Assembly (NCBI RefSeq): GCF_014653695.1
Contig: NZ_BNAR01000006.1
Coordinates: forward strand, 186,001 to 250,000
Source: Lentzea cavernae
Lineage (GTDB): Bacteria > Actinomycetota > Actinomycetes > Mycobacteriales > Pseudonocardiaceae
Length of the DNA: 64,000 nucleotides
Direction of reading: 5' to 3'
Of this stretch, positions 7,721 through 18,035 are shown piece after piece (the stretch's first letter is position 1; the number at the start of each line of letters is the position of its first letter). A model generated the notes under the pieces. It was not told the origin of the DNA. It ran no database searches and was given only the letters and a program-made list of their open reading frames with translations. Both the position numbers and the translations under genes were made by a program.

Positions 7721-10700
7721 ATGGCGATGCCGGAACCGCAGGACGACTTCGGCTTCTGGGAGTCCATCAAGGACAAGTCGGTCGACACGCTGTGGCCGCC
7801 GGACAGCGAGTACGTGGCGTGGGAGCTGGCCGACGCGTGGGTCGAGGCGGCGGTCCTGATGGAGAACGCCGCGAAGGCGTGGGGAACGGCCGGAACGCGG
7901 CTGCCGAGCGCGTGGATCGACGTCGCGGGCGTCCAGTTCACGAACGCCGTCAACTCGATGCCCGCCAACTACGAGAACCTCGCCGCGAACATGCGGCTGC
8001 TCGCGGACGGCGCCAGGTCCTACGGTGACCAGATCCGTGAGGTGCGGCTCTCCATCCTGTGGGAGATCACGGTCAACATCGGGCTGTTCGTCGCTCTGAG
8101 CTGGATTCCCGGCGGCGGCTTCCTCGCCGCCGCGTTGTCCCGGGCGGTCGCGGGCAGGATCACCGCGATGATCACCGGGGCGGCCGGTCGGATCGCCGCG
8201 GGGTTCGCCAAGCTCGGTGTCGAGGTCGCCAAGGAGTCGTTCGACGAGGCGTTCAACAACACGGCCACGCAGGTGACCAGCCTCCTGATGGGCACCCGCG
8301 ACGAGTTCAACGCCGACGAACTGCGCGACGCCACGGTCACCGGCGGCGTGGGCGGCGTTCTGGGCGAGGGATTCGGCAAGGCGGTGAAGCTCGGCGGCGC
8401 CGCTGCCCGCGGGCTGGTGCCCTCGCTCCCGGCCGCACCCGCCAGTGGCCTCGCGCGCAACCTCAACGCGGGCCTGGGTTCCGGGGTGAACAACGCGGTC
8501 ACTTCCCCCGCCGCCGGGTACATCGTCGAGAACTGGGGCAATCTCGCGGCGCTCACCGACCTGAGCGGCTACGGCCAGAAGATCTCGGAGGGCGGTCTCG
8601 CCGCCGCTCTCTCGGGAGCGCCGCGCTCGATGGTGATCGACGCCGTGCAGCAGCGGAACCCCGGGCACGAGGCCCAGGCCACCGCCCTCGCGGATCGGCT
8701 CGTCGGCAACCCGCCCCCGCAGGCGGGGGAAGGGCCGGGCAACGGCGACCTGTCGGGCGGACCGGGCGCGGACCCGCCTCCCCCGCCGGACCGGCAGACC
8801 CCAGCGGACCCGGCGACCACGCCGGACCGGCAGAGCGCGGCGAACCCGTCGCCTCCGCCGGACCAGCAGACCCCAGCGGACCCGACGTCCACTCAGGACC
8901 GGCAGGCCGCGGCGAACCCGTCGGCCACTCCGGACCAGCAGGGCACGGCGAACCCGTCGGCCACTCCGGACCAGCAGGGCACGGCGAACCCGTCGACCAC
9001 TCCGGACCCGTCGACCTCGCCGGACCGGCAGAGCGCGGCGGACGCGGTGGCAGCGCCGGACGGATCGACGGAGTCCGGATCCACTGCGGAGAGTTCGTCC
9101 GAGACGGACAGCACCACCGCCCCGCCGGGTGGCCGCGGGGCCGATGCGGAGACGGGCGGCCGCACGACGAACCACGGCCCGTTGCGCAGCGACAGCTCGC
9201 CCACCGAACTGCCACCCGGTGAACACGAACGCCGGGCCGCTCCCGCTTCCGCTGAGGAGCAGAATTCTTCGGCACCGCAGCACGCGTCGAGCGACGAGAC
9301 GACCGCTCGGCCGGCTTCCGCCGACGTGGTCGAGTCAGTGGAGAATCCCGGCACCGCAACGGATGCGCCTGCGGCTCCGGCGCAGGAAGCCGCCGAGCAC
9401 GAGGCAGCGTCCACTGTGGAGCCCGCCCGGGAAGCGCAACAGCAGGACGGGCAGGCGCAGGAAACACCGATCGCACCCGCCTCGGTGGCGCCGGTGCAGG
9501 GAGCTCCCGCCCAGTCAGGACCCGCGCACTCGTCGTCGACCGGTTCGACGACATCCGGCCAGGCGGCCACGCCCACCGCGAACCCGCCTGGTGCGACGAC
9601 GAAGGCGCCGACGAGGTCGGGCCCGGTGGAGCAGGACGAGAACGCCGAGGTACACCCGGCCGCGGAGAACTCCGCTCCAGAGCGGACGTCTCAGGAACAG
9701 GCCACCCCTGACCAGGCCGGCCCGGAGCAGTCACCGCCGGCCCAGGACGCCGCCACACCCCACCAGGTCACCCCCGGCCCGGCGGGCGCGGTCCTGGCCG
9801 CGGCCGCCGTGACGCCGTCCGCACCGGAACCGCAGGCCGCCGAGCCCAGGTCCGCCCCCGCCCACACCGCGGTCACCGCCGCTCCCCCGGCTCCCGCCCC
9901 CAGCGGGGACGTCGAGTCCGGCCCGCTGCCGCCTCCCCAGGCGCAACCGCACAGCCTCGGCGCGTTCAAGAACGGGCTGCGCCGCGACGGGTCCGGTCGC
10001 ATCACCCACATCGCCGGCAGGGCGGTGCGGGAGAAGCTGCGTGAGCTCGCGCACCAGCGGGCCGCGCTCTACGACGAACTGCGCAAGCAGCCAGGAGGCC
10101 CGCTGGGCAGGGACCAGACCGGCGGCGTCGTCGCGCTGGTCATGGACATGCGGACCGGCGAGGTCTTCGAGTCGACCAACGGCACCAACCCCTCGGTGGT
10201 CCTCAAGAGGTTCGTGCCGCCGATCAGGGCCCGGATCATGGCGATGTTCCACGACCCGGCCCGGTTCGGCGGGAACACCGTCAACGGGCGGACCACCCCC
10301 CAGCGGCGTTTCAAGGGCTTCGACTCGCCGTTCCGGCACGCCGAGGTGCGTGCCGCCGACGCCGCCCTCACCAAGAACCCCGCCGCACGGCTCGACGACC
10401 TGGCCGCCGACGTGGTCTGGGCGGGGGCGAAGGGCAAGAAGCCCCTGTCGCCGGCCGCCTTCTGCCCCAACTGCTCGGAGATCCTGCACGACGTCCGCAG
10501 CAACGGCGGGAAGACGGTCCACCACCCGGAGGAGGGCACGGTGGACGGCCCGACCGGCTGGGAGGGCGACACCAACAACGCACAGCACCGCGCTCCCACG
10601 CCACGGCTGCGCGGCTCCGGCGACGCGGTCCCGGCACGATCACCGCGGACGTACCCCGTCGGCGCGGTGCCGCACTCCCGGTTCCACGCGAACCGCGCTG

Positions 10701-13700
10701 CCACGCCACACCTGTCGCGCGTGCGGGCACACGTGCGGCAGGCCATGGAACACATCGGGCGCAGCGCGGGCATGGCCGAGGTCCAGCCGCTCGGCGGTGC
10801 CCGCTACCTCGTCACCCGGCCGGACGGCTCGACGTTCGTCGTCCTGGTCGTCGCCGGGGAGACCAGGGGCGAGAACCCGGCGGAGGTGGTGGTCCCGGCG
10901 AAGGGGACGCCGGTCGTCCGGATCTCGCAACGGGCCGAGCAGCTCATCATCGCCAGGGCGGTGTCCGGCGCGCTCGCACAGCTGTCCGAACGGCTCGCGG
11001 GCAACCAGGCCGAGGACCTGCTCACCGCCGAACGGCATCCCGGCAGCCACGTCGAGCTGTCCGCCGCCGACCACGGCAGGCTGGCCGAGGTCCGCACCCT
11101 CGCACGAGAACACCGCGAGGCCTCCGCGTTCTCGCGGCGGCGACGGCTGATCGCGGCCGAGATGCGCGCGCTGGTCGAACACCTCGGGCTGCACGCGGAC
11201 GCCCCGTCCGGGCCGCAGCGCCAGGTGCTCACCGATCCCGGCGTCCGCGCGGTCCTGGCCAGGCACGCCGCCGCCGGCTCGCGCCGGCCCAGTTGGGCGG
11301 GTGAGCCGACCGGGGAGCCGCAGGGACGCGCGTTCCTGGCCCATCTGGCGTCGGAGGCGATGCCCGGCACCGGCGCCGCGGTCGCACTGCTCGGGGGAGG
11401 TCAGCCGATGCTCGCACTCGGGGTGGGCGCGGTCACCGCCGGCGCGAGCGTCACCAGCACGCTCGTCAAGCGCTGGTACGGCAAGCGGGACAGGGCGCTG
11501 TCCCGGGAGGGGCACAGGTTCCTCGCGGCCCGGCGCGCCCACGAGGCGGCCGTGCGCCGCGCGGAACTGCTCACCCCGTTGCTCGCCAGGGCCAGGTCGA
11601 CCGGGATCGACCTCACCGAGGCAGGACCGCCGGAACCGGGGCCCTCCGACGAACGCCCTCCCGACCACCAGCCGTACGGACCGCGTCTGGTCAACAGGGG
11701 CCTGCCGCCGATGGCGGGCGGTGGGGCCGCCGGTCTCGCGACGCTCGCCGGGCTCGAGTTCCGCTACGCGGCGGCCTACCTGGGGATCGCCGGGCTGGCC
11801 GTCACGTTCGGGCCGCTGCTCGAACGGCTGCTGAAGTCGAGGACGACGAGCCAGGAGTGGTCGCGGTTCGACGAGGCGGGACGGGCGATCGAGGCCAGGG
11901 CGGCGAAGTTCGACGAGGCCTTCGTCGCGAAGCTGCACGCGTTGATGGACCGCCTCGACCGGCTGGCGGGCTCCGCGCCGACCGGTTCCCCGGAGACGGC
12001 GCGTCCTGTCGCGGACGCCGAGTCGCACGACGCCGCGCTGCACCGCTTCCTCGCGAGTTCCGCGCCGAACTCGGCCGTCGACGCCGCCAGGGGTGGTGCG
12101 GACGCGACGGCCAGGGTCGGCGACGCGGCGTCCGACGCCCTGCTCAACGGCGGCGTCCGCACCGCGCTGGGCGTGCTGATCGCCGCCTTCCTCGACCGGA
12201 GTTCGCTGCGCGACGAGCAGCAGGAGCTGATCAACCGGTTCGAGTTCGACAAGGCGGCCAAGCTCGCCGAGCAGGTCGCGCTGGAGCAGGCAGCGCTGGA
12301 CGCGCTGCTCGGCGAGGTCGACGGTCACCTCACCGCGGCCGAAGCGGCACAACAGCTGCGGGACGCGCTGCCGGGCGTGCGACAGGACCGGCGCGGGCGT
12401 CCGACCGGCTACCGCAGCTGGCGTGCGACCCGCAAGTGGGACCTCAAGCGGGCTACCGCGACCCAGGCCGTGGTGGTCGGCAGCGCTCTGGCGTTCGACC
12501 AGGGCGCGGCCACGATGATCGTCGGCGGAGCGGCGGCCGCGATGCTGGCGGCGAGCTTCGTGGTCAAGTACCTGTTCCGCCGGGCCGAGGTGCTCGCCTC
12601 GGGCGAGCTGGCGCTGGCCGACCGCGCGGAGGAACAGGCGGCCGAAGCCGCGGAAACCTTGGCACTGCACGAGTTCATCCAGCGGTTCATGGCCAGGGAG
12701 GTGCTGGCGGCCACGGGAGCACCGGTGGATCCGCTGCCCGCGCCCCCTCAGGTGCCGAAGATCCTCCGCAAGCGGGATCGGCGTTTTCCCGACCACATCG
12801 AGGCGTTGACCGCGCACGAACGCGAACGGATGTTGCGCGAGCCACGGCCGTGGTCGTTGCTCGGTTCCCGGCTTGCCGCGTTGAACCGCATCGACCGGAT
12901 GACGGCGCGCGTGCGGGAGTTCGCCGCGCACGAAAGACACACAGGGCAAAGCGCTCCTCTCTCAAGGGCGTTCACGGACCTCTCGGCGTTGTGGACCGCC
13001 TACCAGCAACTCGTCCAGCACGGCACACCGATGCCGACCGACCACGAGCTGCGCACGAACAGCCGGCTGCGCTCCGGCGCTGAGGCGACGGAGAACGTTC
13101 TCCCCCAACGACTTCAAGAGATCCTCGACGAGAGCACGGTCACCCCGGCCGGGCGCGCCTTCTACCCCGGCGACGACGAGATGCTGGCCGACGCGAGCCA
13201 GGTGCCGCCGCAACCCGGTTCCTACACGATCGACGTGCACGGCAACGCGACGTCGGTCCGGTTCGGCACCGAACGGCTCACCGCCGACGACCTGGCGGCG
13301 CTCATCGAGGCCGATCCGAACTGGCACGGCGAGCCGATCAGGTTGATCGCGTGCAACACCGGGCACGAGGACAACGGTTTCGCGCAGCAACTCGCCACCC
13401 GGCTCGGTGTCCCCGTCACCGCACCCTCGGACTACGCCGGGACGTTCGCGGACGGCACCCCGTTCGCCTCGACCGCGCACGTCGACGAGAGCGGCACGCT
13501 GGTGCCGAAGATCCCGCCGGACGGCGTGTGGCGGACCTTCCAGCCACAGCTCAGCCTCAGCAAGCCCGTCGTAGAGCTCAAGCCTCGCATCGAGAACAAC
13601 TACACACCGGCGCCCGCCGAGCACGAGCCGGCCGAACCCCCGGTCATCGGGATCTCCGAGCTGCCTCCCGCACGCGTCGGCCCGCACCGCGTCGGCATCT

Positions 13701-14863
13701 TCACCGAAGGACTGCGCCGCGACGACGCCGGCCTGATCACGCACGTCGGCGGTGTCCCCGTCCGGCTCGCCCTGCGCGAGCTCACCGTCGAACGCGCGAA
13801 GCTGTACTGGTCCCCGGACAACGCCGGGTTGCGCAAGGACCTCAAGGACCGGTACCGGGACCTGAACCGCGAGTTGCAGTCCCAGGGCATGTGGCCGGGG
13901 CGGGAAGAGGTCCGGCACGAGATGAGGCTCGTCCTCAAGAGGCTCGAGGACCTGGACGCGATGGAGAAGGCCCTGTCGAGGAAGTCCACGGGTGGCTGCC
14001 TAGCCCTCCAGATGGACCTCGTCACCGGTGAGGTCTTCGAGTCCACGAACGGCCGAGAGGGCCGCAAGATCATCTGGCACAAGTTCCAGGCCCAGATCAG
14101 GATGCGCATCGACGCGATCCGCCGTTCCGCGCCGCACGGGTATCCGGGGCCGGAGTACCGGGGTGACGACGCCCAGGAGAAGCGCAGGTTCCCCGGCTAC
14201 GACGCACCGCACCGGCACGCCGAGGTGCGCGCGGCCGACGCCGCACTGGCGGCGCGGCCTGATGCGAGACTCTCCGACCTCGCCGCCGACATCGTCTTCC
14301 TGAAGGCCGGCTACCCCGAGGCCTCGTGCTGTCCCAACTGCTCCGCAATCCTGCACGACGTCCGGACGAACCTGCCCAAGCGCCACTACGACCCGGAGAC
14401 CGACAGGTCCTCGCTGGGGACCACCACCGGATGGGAGGGTCACGGCGAGAACGACACCCCTCGCCGGTTGCGCGGTGACCCGGCGGAACCCGGCCCCGCG
14501 AAGCCCGACGTGCGGCCGGACCTGTTCCTGCCCGACGACGAGGAGGTCCGGTTCGGGGAGCCGCGGCCGTTGTACAGCGGCGACGACCGGCTGTGGCCCG
14601 ACGAGCTGGCCGACCTCGTCACGTCCAGTCCGGAGTGGACGGAGCAGCCCGTCCGGCTGGCCGTGCTCGACGGGCAGCTCGACGCCGAGTTCCTCCGGCG
14701 GTTCGCCGCCATGGTCGGCGTCGAGGTGCGGGTGCCGGAGGAGTCGGTGACCGAGGGGTTCCTGGCGTGTTCGTCGGGCACCCTGGTGATCACGCACGAT
14801 CCCGCGCCGCCACCGGACGGCGGGTGGCGGACCCTGGAGCCGAGGACCGAGGAGATGTCATGA
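7721..14863 (+). CDS. T7SS-exported polymorphic toxin with two deaminase modules
   Basis: A 2380-residue protein. Residues 1-130 form a WXG100-like export domain, followed by Gly/Ala-rich hydrophobic helices. Residues 330-740 are a disordered Pro/Ala/Ser/Thr linker containing a 12-residue repeat. A first deaminase-like domain (about 745-960) has His873-Ala-Glu875 and Cys915-Pro-Asn-Cys918. The middle (about 1090-1790) is helical with several membrane-compatible hairpins. A peptidase-like block carries IDVHG (His1840) and IACNTG (Cys1878). A second deaminase (about 1985-2250) has His2166-Ala-Glu2168 and Cys2204/Cys2207, followed by a degenerate copy of the peptidase-like block. HAE plus CPxC is the zinc site of the cytidine-deaminase fold; the pattern is closest to YwqJ-like toxin deaminases. 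Likely an antibacterial effector; DNA or RNA as target is not decidable here. The stop overlaps the next gene. Confidence 0.88.
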   Translation: MAMPEPQDDFGFWESIKDKSVDTLWPPDSEYVAWELADAWVEAAVLMENAAKAWGTAGTRLPSAWIDVAGVQFTNAVNSMPANYENLAANMRLLADGARSYGDQIREVRLSILWEITVNIGLFVALSWIPGGGFLAAALSRAVAGRITAMITGAAGRIAAGFAKLGVEVAKESFDEAFNNTATQVTSLLMGTRDEFNADELRDATVTGGVGGVLGEGFGKAVKLGGAAARGLVPSLPAAPASGLARNLNAGLGSGVNNAVTSPAAGYIVENWGNLAALTDLSGYGQKISEGGLAAALSGAPRSMVIDAVQQRNPGHEAQATALADRLVGNPPPQAGEGPGNGDLSGGPGADPPPPPDRQTPADPATTPDRQSAANPSPPPDQQTPADPTSTQDRQAAANPSATPDQQGTANPSATPDQQGTANPSTTPDPSTSPDRQSAADAVAAPDGSTESGSTAESSSETDSTTAPPGGRGADAETGGRTTNHGPLRSDSSPTELPPGEHERRAAPASAEEQNSSAPQHASSDETTARPASADVVESVENPGTATDAPAAPAQEAAEHEAASTVEPAREAQQQDGQAQETPIAPASVAPVQGAPAQSGPAHSSSTGSTTSGQAATPTANPPGATTKAPTRSGPVEQDENAEVHPAAENSAPERTSQEQATPDQAGPEQSPPAQDAATPHQVTPGPAGAVLAAAAVTPSAPEPQAAEPRSAPAHTAVTAAPPAPAPSGDVESGPLPPPQAQPHSLGAFKNGLRRDGSGRITHIAGRAVREKLRELAHQRAALYDELRKQPGGPLGRDQTGGVVALVMDMRTGEVFESTNGTNPSVVLKRFVPPIRARIMAMFHDPARFGGNTVNGRTTPQRRFKGFDSPFRHAEVRAADAALTKNPAARLDDLAADVVWAGAKGKKPLSPAAFCPNCSEILHDVRSNGGKTVHHPEEGTVDGPTGWEGDTNNAQHRAPTPRLRGSGDAVPARSPRTYPVGAVPHSRFHANRAATPHLSRVRAHVRQAMEHIGRSAGMAEVQPLGGARYLVTRPDGSTFVVLVVAGETRGENPAEVVVPAKGTPVVRISQRAEQLIIARAVSGALAQLSERLAGNQAEDLLTAERHPGSHVELSAADHGRLAEVRTLAREHREASAFSRRRRLIAAEMRALVEHLGLHADAPSGPQRQVLTDPGVRAVLARHAAAGSRRPSWAGEPTGEPQGRAFLAHLASEAMPGTGAAVALLGGGQPMLALGVGAVTAGASVTSTLVKRWYGKRDRALSREGHRFLAARRAHEAAVRRAELLTPLLARARSTGIDLTEAGPPEPGPSDERPPDHQPYGPRLVNRGLPPMAGGGAAGLATLAGLEFRYAAAYLGIAGLAVTFGPLLERLLKSRTTSQEWSRFDEAGRAIEARAAKFDEAFVAKLHALMDRLDRLAGSAPTGSPETARPVADAESHDAALHRFLASSAPNSAVDAARGGADATARVGDAASDALLNGGVRTALGVLIAAFLDRSSLRDEQQELINRFEFDKAAKLAEQVALEQAALDALLGEVDGHLTAAEAAQQLRDALPGVRQDRRGRPTGYRSWRATRKWDLKRATATQAVVVGSALAFDQGAATMIVGGAAAAMLAASFVVKYLFRRAEVLASGELALADRAEEQAAEAAETLALHEFIQRFMAREVLAATGAPVDPLPAPPQVPKILRKRDRRFPDHIEALTAHERERMLREPRPWSLLGSRLAALNRIDRMTARVREFAAHERHTGQSAPLSRAFTDLSALWTAYQQLVQHGTPMPTDHELRTNSRLRSGAEATENVLPQRLQEILDESTVTPAGRAFYPGDDEMLADASQVPPQPGSYTIDVHGNATSVRFGTERLTADDLAALIEADPNWHGEPIRLIACNTGHEDNGFAQQLATRLGVPVTAPSDYAGTFADGTPFASTAHVDESGTLVPKIPPDGVWRTFQPQLSLSKPVVELKPRIENNYTPAPAEHEPAEPPVIGISELPPARVGPHRVGIFTEGLRRDDAGLITHVGGVPVRLALRELTVERAKLYWSPDNAGLRKDLKDRYRDLNRELQSQGMWPGREEVRHEMRLVLKRLEDLDAMEKALSRKSTGGCLALQMDLVTGEVFESTNGREGRKIIWHKFQAQIRMRIDAIRRSAPHGYPGPEYRGDDAQEKRRFPGYDAPHRHAEVRAADAALAARPDARLSDLAADIVFLKAGYPEASCCPNCSAILHDVRTNLPKRHYDPETDRSSLGTTTGWEGHGENDTPRRLRGDPAEPGPAKPDVRPDLFLPDDEEVRFGEPRPLYSGDDRLWPDELADLVTSSPEWTEQPVRLAVLDGQLDAEFLRRFAAMVGVEVRVPEESVTEGFLACSSGTLVITHDPAPPPDGGWRTLEPRTEEMS
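8921..8992 (+). repeat. 36-bp tandem repeat in toxin linker
   Basis: Two identical 36-bp units, each coding for the 12-residue unit SATPDQQGTANP. Degenerate versions of the unit (TPDRQSAANP, PPDQQTPADP and similar) extend through about 8780-9050, giving roughly seven copies of an intrinsically disordered spacer. Confidence 0.9.
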
Positions 14864-15231
14864 GGATCGCCCGGCTGTTCGACGGCAGGGATGCCGGTGG
14901 CGACCTGGTGTTCGCTCCCGGCCGCGCCCGGATCGGGGATCCGGCCCAGCGCGCGCTGATCGCGGGTTTCCTGAGGTCCGGCAAGATGATCGCGCGAGTC
15001 ACGGCACTGGACCCCGACCGGCTGGACCCGGCCCGCCCGGAGGCCGTGCCGCTGTCCACCCTCACCGACGGCGTCTGGATCTGGAGCGCGGGGCTGCGGT
15101 ACTACGTCGAGGTCCACGGGATCGCGCCGGAGCCCGATTTCATCGCGCACATGGCGGCCTGCGGCTATCAGGCCGATGAACCTGCCGAGAGCGCGTGGCG
15201 TGAAGCGCTCGCCGTGCTGCGCGCCCGGTGA
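14860..15231 (+). CDS. candidate immunity protein for the deaminase toxin
   Basis: A 123-residue cytosolic protein whose ATG overlaps the toxin stop (ATGA), so translation is coupled. There is no signal peptide or membrane segment. The middle carries DGVWIWSAGLRYYVEVHG followed by a helical C-terminus. Position directly 3' of the toxin's last module and the size are classic for an immunity gene of a polymorphic toxin. I recognise the general look (Trp-rich centre followed by APEPDF) from genes beside actinomycete deaminase toxins, but cannot name a family. It ends 4 nt before the convergent kinase-like gene. Confidence 0.75.
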   Translation: MRIARLFDGRDAGGDLVFAPGRARIGDPAQRALIAGFLRSGKMIARVTALDPDRLDPARPEAVPLSTLTDGVWIWSAGLRYYVEVHGIAPEPDFIAHMAACGYQADEPAESAWREALAVLRAR

Positions 15232-15235
15232 CACG

Positions 15236-16867
15236 TCACTTGCGGCAGACCGCGCCGCGGATGGCCTTCGGCGCGCTCTCGTAGAGCTGGTTGCCGTCGG
15301 TGGCGCGGATGAGGAAGCAGTACTTGCGGCCGGGTTCGACCGGCACCGTGAACGTCAGGTTGCGATGCGCCACCAGGGTCCTGGTCTGCTCGCCCTCCCC
15401 CGCGACCACGACACCGAACTCGAGCGTCGCGGTGCTGGTCCAGGAGAGCTCCACCTCGTCGTCGCGGTCGACGGGATCCGCCAGCTCCAGGCCGACGGCG
15501 CGCGCTGTGGGGATGTCCTGCGCCGACGACGGGGGCGGCGGCCCCGAGGCGGGCTCTCCGCCGACCGGCATCAGGTAGATCCCGACCAGCACCGCCAGAC
15601 CGGCGAGCAGCACGCCGCCGGCGATGAGCTCGTAACGCACACCGCGCCGGCGTGGACGCGTGCCCGCGGTGTCGAAGACCACGGCCGCCGGGGGCGGGGC
15701 GAACGGCGGCGGCTCGAAGCCGTGGAACCCTCCCGCGAGCTGCGACCGCGGGACTGGAGGCGCTGGCGTGCCGCCGAAGTCGTCGAACTCCTCGTGCCCG
15801 GCCGGGTCGGCGGGCGTCGCCTGCTGGGCGAAGTCGTCGAACTCCCCCGGCTCCGCGACCGGGGCGGGCGGGACGTCCGGCACCGGAACGGGCGGAGGCT
15901 GCTCGTCGACCGGTGGCGCGGGCAACGGCGGCATCACGATCGGCTCCGGCGGTGACGAAACCGGGCTCGACACGGACAACGGCGGCATCACAATGGGTTC
16001 CGGTGGTGATGGCACCGGACTCGGCACGGGCAACGACGGCATCACAATGGGTTCTGGCGGTGGCATCGAGATCGGCGCGGGCAGCACCGCGACCGGTGGG
16101 GCGGCCGGCACCATCGCCGCCAGCTGCGCCGCCACCGCCGCCGCGTCCACCGGGCGGTGCGCCGGGTCGATCGCCAGCAGCCGTCCGACCACAGTGGACA
16201 GCGCGACCGGCACGTCGGGGCGGGAGATCGCCGGCACCGGGGTGCGCAGCACCCGCAGCACGCGCTCGCTCTCCGGCTCGCCGAGCCGGCCGGGGTGCGG
16301 CGAGTTGCCGGTCAGCGCGAAGTAAAGCACGGCGCCGAGACCGTAGAGGTCGGTGCGCTCGTCCAGGACGCTGGTGCGCAACGCCTCCGGCGGCAGGAAC
16401 TCGATGACGTGCAACGGGTCGCGGGGAAACGCGTGCCGCAGCGTCACTCCGAAGTCTGCGACCAGCGGTTCGCCGGTGTGGCGGAACAGCACGTTGTGCG
16501 GGCTGACGCCCCCGTGCACGACATCCGCGGCGTGCGCGGCGGCGAGGCCCGACGCGATCGCCTGGCCCAGCAGGGCGACGTCACCGGCGGGCAGCGGACC
16601 GGCCCGGCCGACGAGCGTCGCCAGCGACTGCGCGCACAGCTCCATCCGCAGCGCGTGCCTGCCGCCGGACAACGTCTCGACGCCGTCCACCCGCAGGACG
16701 CAGGGATGCGCGGGGAGTGCGGAGCGTTCCCGCTCGAACGCCGCCAGGGTGCGCTTGCCGAAGCTCTTGGGAAAGACCTTGAGCGCCACGGGAACGCCGT
16801 CGTGCAGTCCTGAGTAGACGGTGGCGACCGGACCGTCGCCGACCACGTCGCCCGGGATCGTCGCCAT
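15236..16867 (-). CDS. Ser/Thr kinase homologue lacking catalytic Asp (pseudokinase)
   Basis: A 543-residue PknB-like protein: N-terminal kinase fold (about 1-250) with the P-loop region GDGPVATVYSG and VALKVF lysine, a catalytic loop reading His118-Gly-Gly-Val-Ser-Pro-His-Asn instead of HRDxKPxN, and an intact DFG. The catalytic Asp and following Lys are thus both changed. A Pro-rich linker with repeats of the PPEPIVMPPL type follows, then one transmembrane helix and an extracellular domain of fibronectin-III-like pattern ending in Cys-Arg-Lys. The start chosen is the ATG of MATIPGD because GAGG lies 6 nt upstream; the frame extends to a GTG at 16936. It is probably a signalling scaffold rather than an active kinase, next to a MoxR gene. 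Confidence 0.85.
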   Translation of the reverse strand: MATIPGDVVGDGPVATVYSGLHDGVPVALKVFPKSFGKRTLAAFERERSALPAHPCVLRVDGVETLSGGRHALRMELCAQSLATLVGRAGPLPAGDVALLGQAIASGLAAAHAADVVHGGVSPHNVLFRHTGEPLVADFGVTLRHAFPRDPLHVIEFLPPEALRTSVLDERTDLYGLGAVLYFALTGNSPHPGRLGEPESERVLRVLRTPVPAISRPDVPVALSTVVGRLLAIDPAHRPVDAAAVAAQLAAMVPAAPPVAVLPAPISMPPPEPIVMPSLPVPSPVPSPPEPIVMPPLSVSSPVSSPPEPIVMPPLPAPPVDEQPPPVPVPDVPPAPVAEPGEFDDFAQQATPADPAGHEEFDDFGGTPAPPVPRSQLAGGFHGFEPPPFAPPPAAVVFDTAGTRPRRRGVRYELIAGGVLLAGLAVLVGIYLMPVGGEPASGPPPPSSAQDIPTARAVGLELADPVDRDDEVELSWTSTATLEFGVVVAGEGEQTRTLVAHRNLTFTVPVEPGRKYCFLIRATDGNQLYESAPKAIRGAVCRK

Positions 16868-16972
16868 GCTCATCCTCGCCGCCACCGCAGTCATGCCCGT
16901 CATGGTCCGCCGGCCCGTTGCCGCCGGGTACCGCACGGCCGGAACCGGCCAGTTCCGTCCACAGCGGACGGA

Positions 16973-17953
<981 letters not shown>

Positions 17954-18035
17954 CGATTACCCCCTCCTCGCCGAGCGAGAGTAGCGCCGCGGGTACAGAA
18001 AAAGTCCATTGCGCCGTACATCCAGCTCAGAGGCG

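Noticed and set aside
8780..9050. Repeats considered as a possible CRISPR array
   Set aside because: Units are contiguous, in frame and code for a 12-residue linker repeat; there are no unique spacers.
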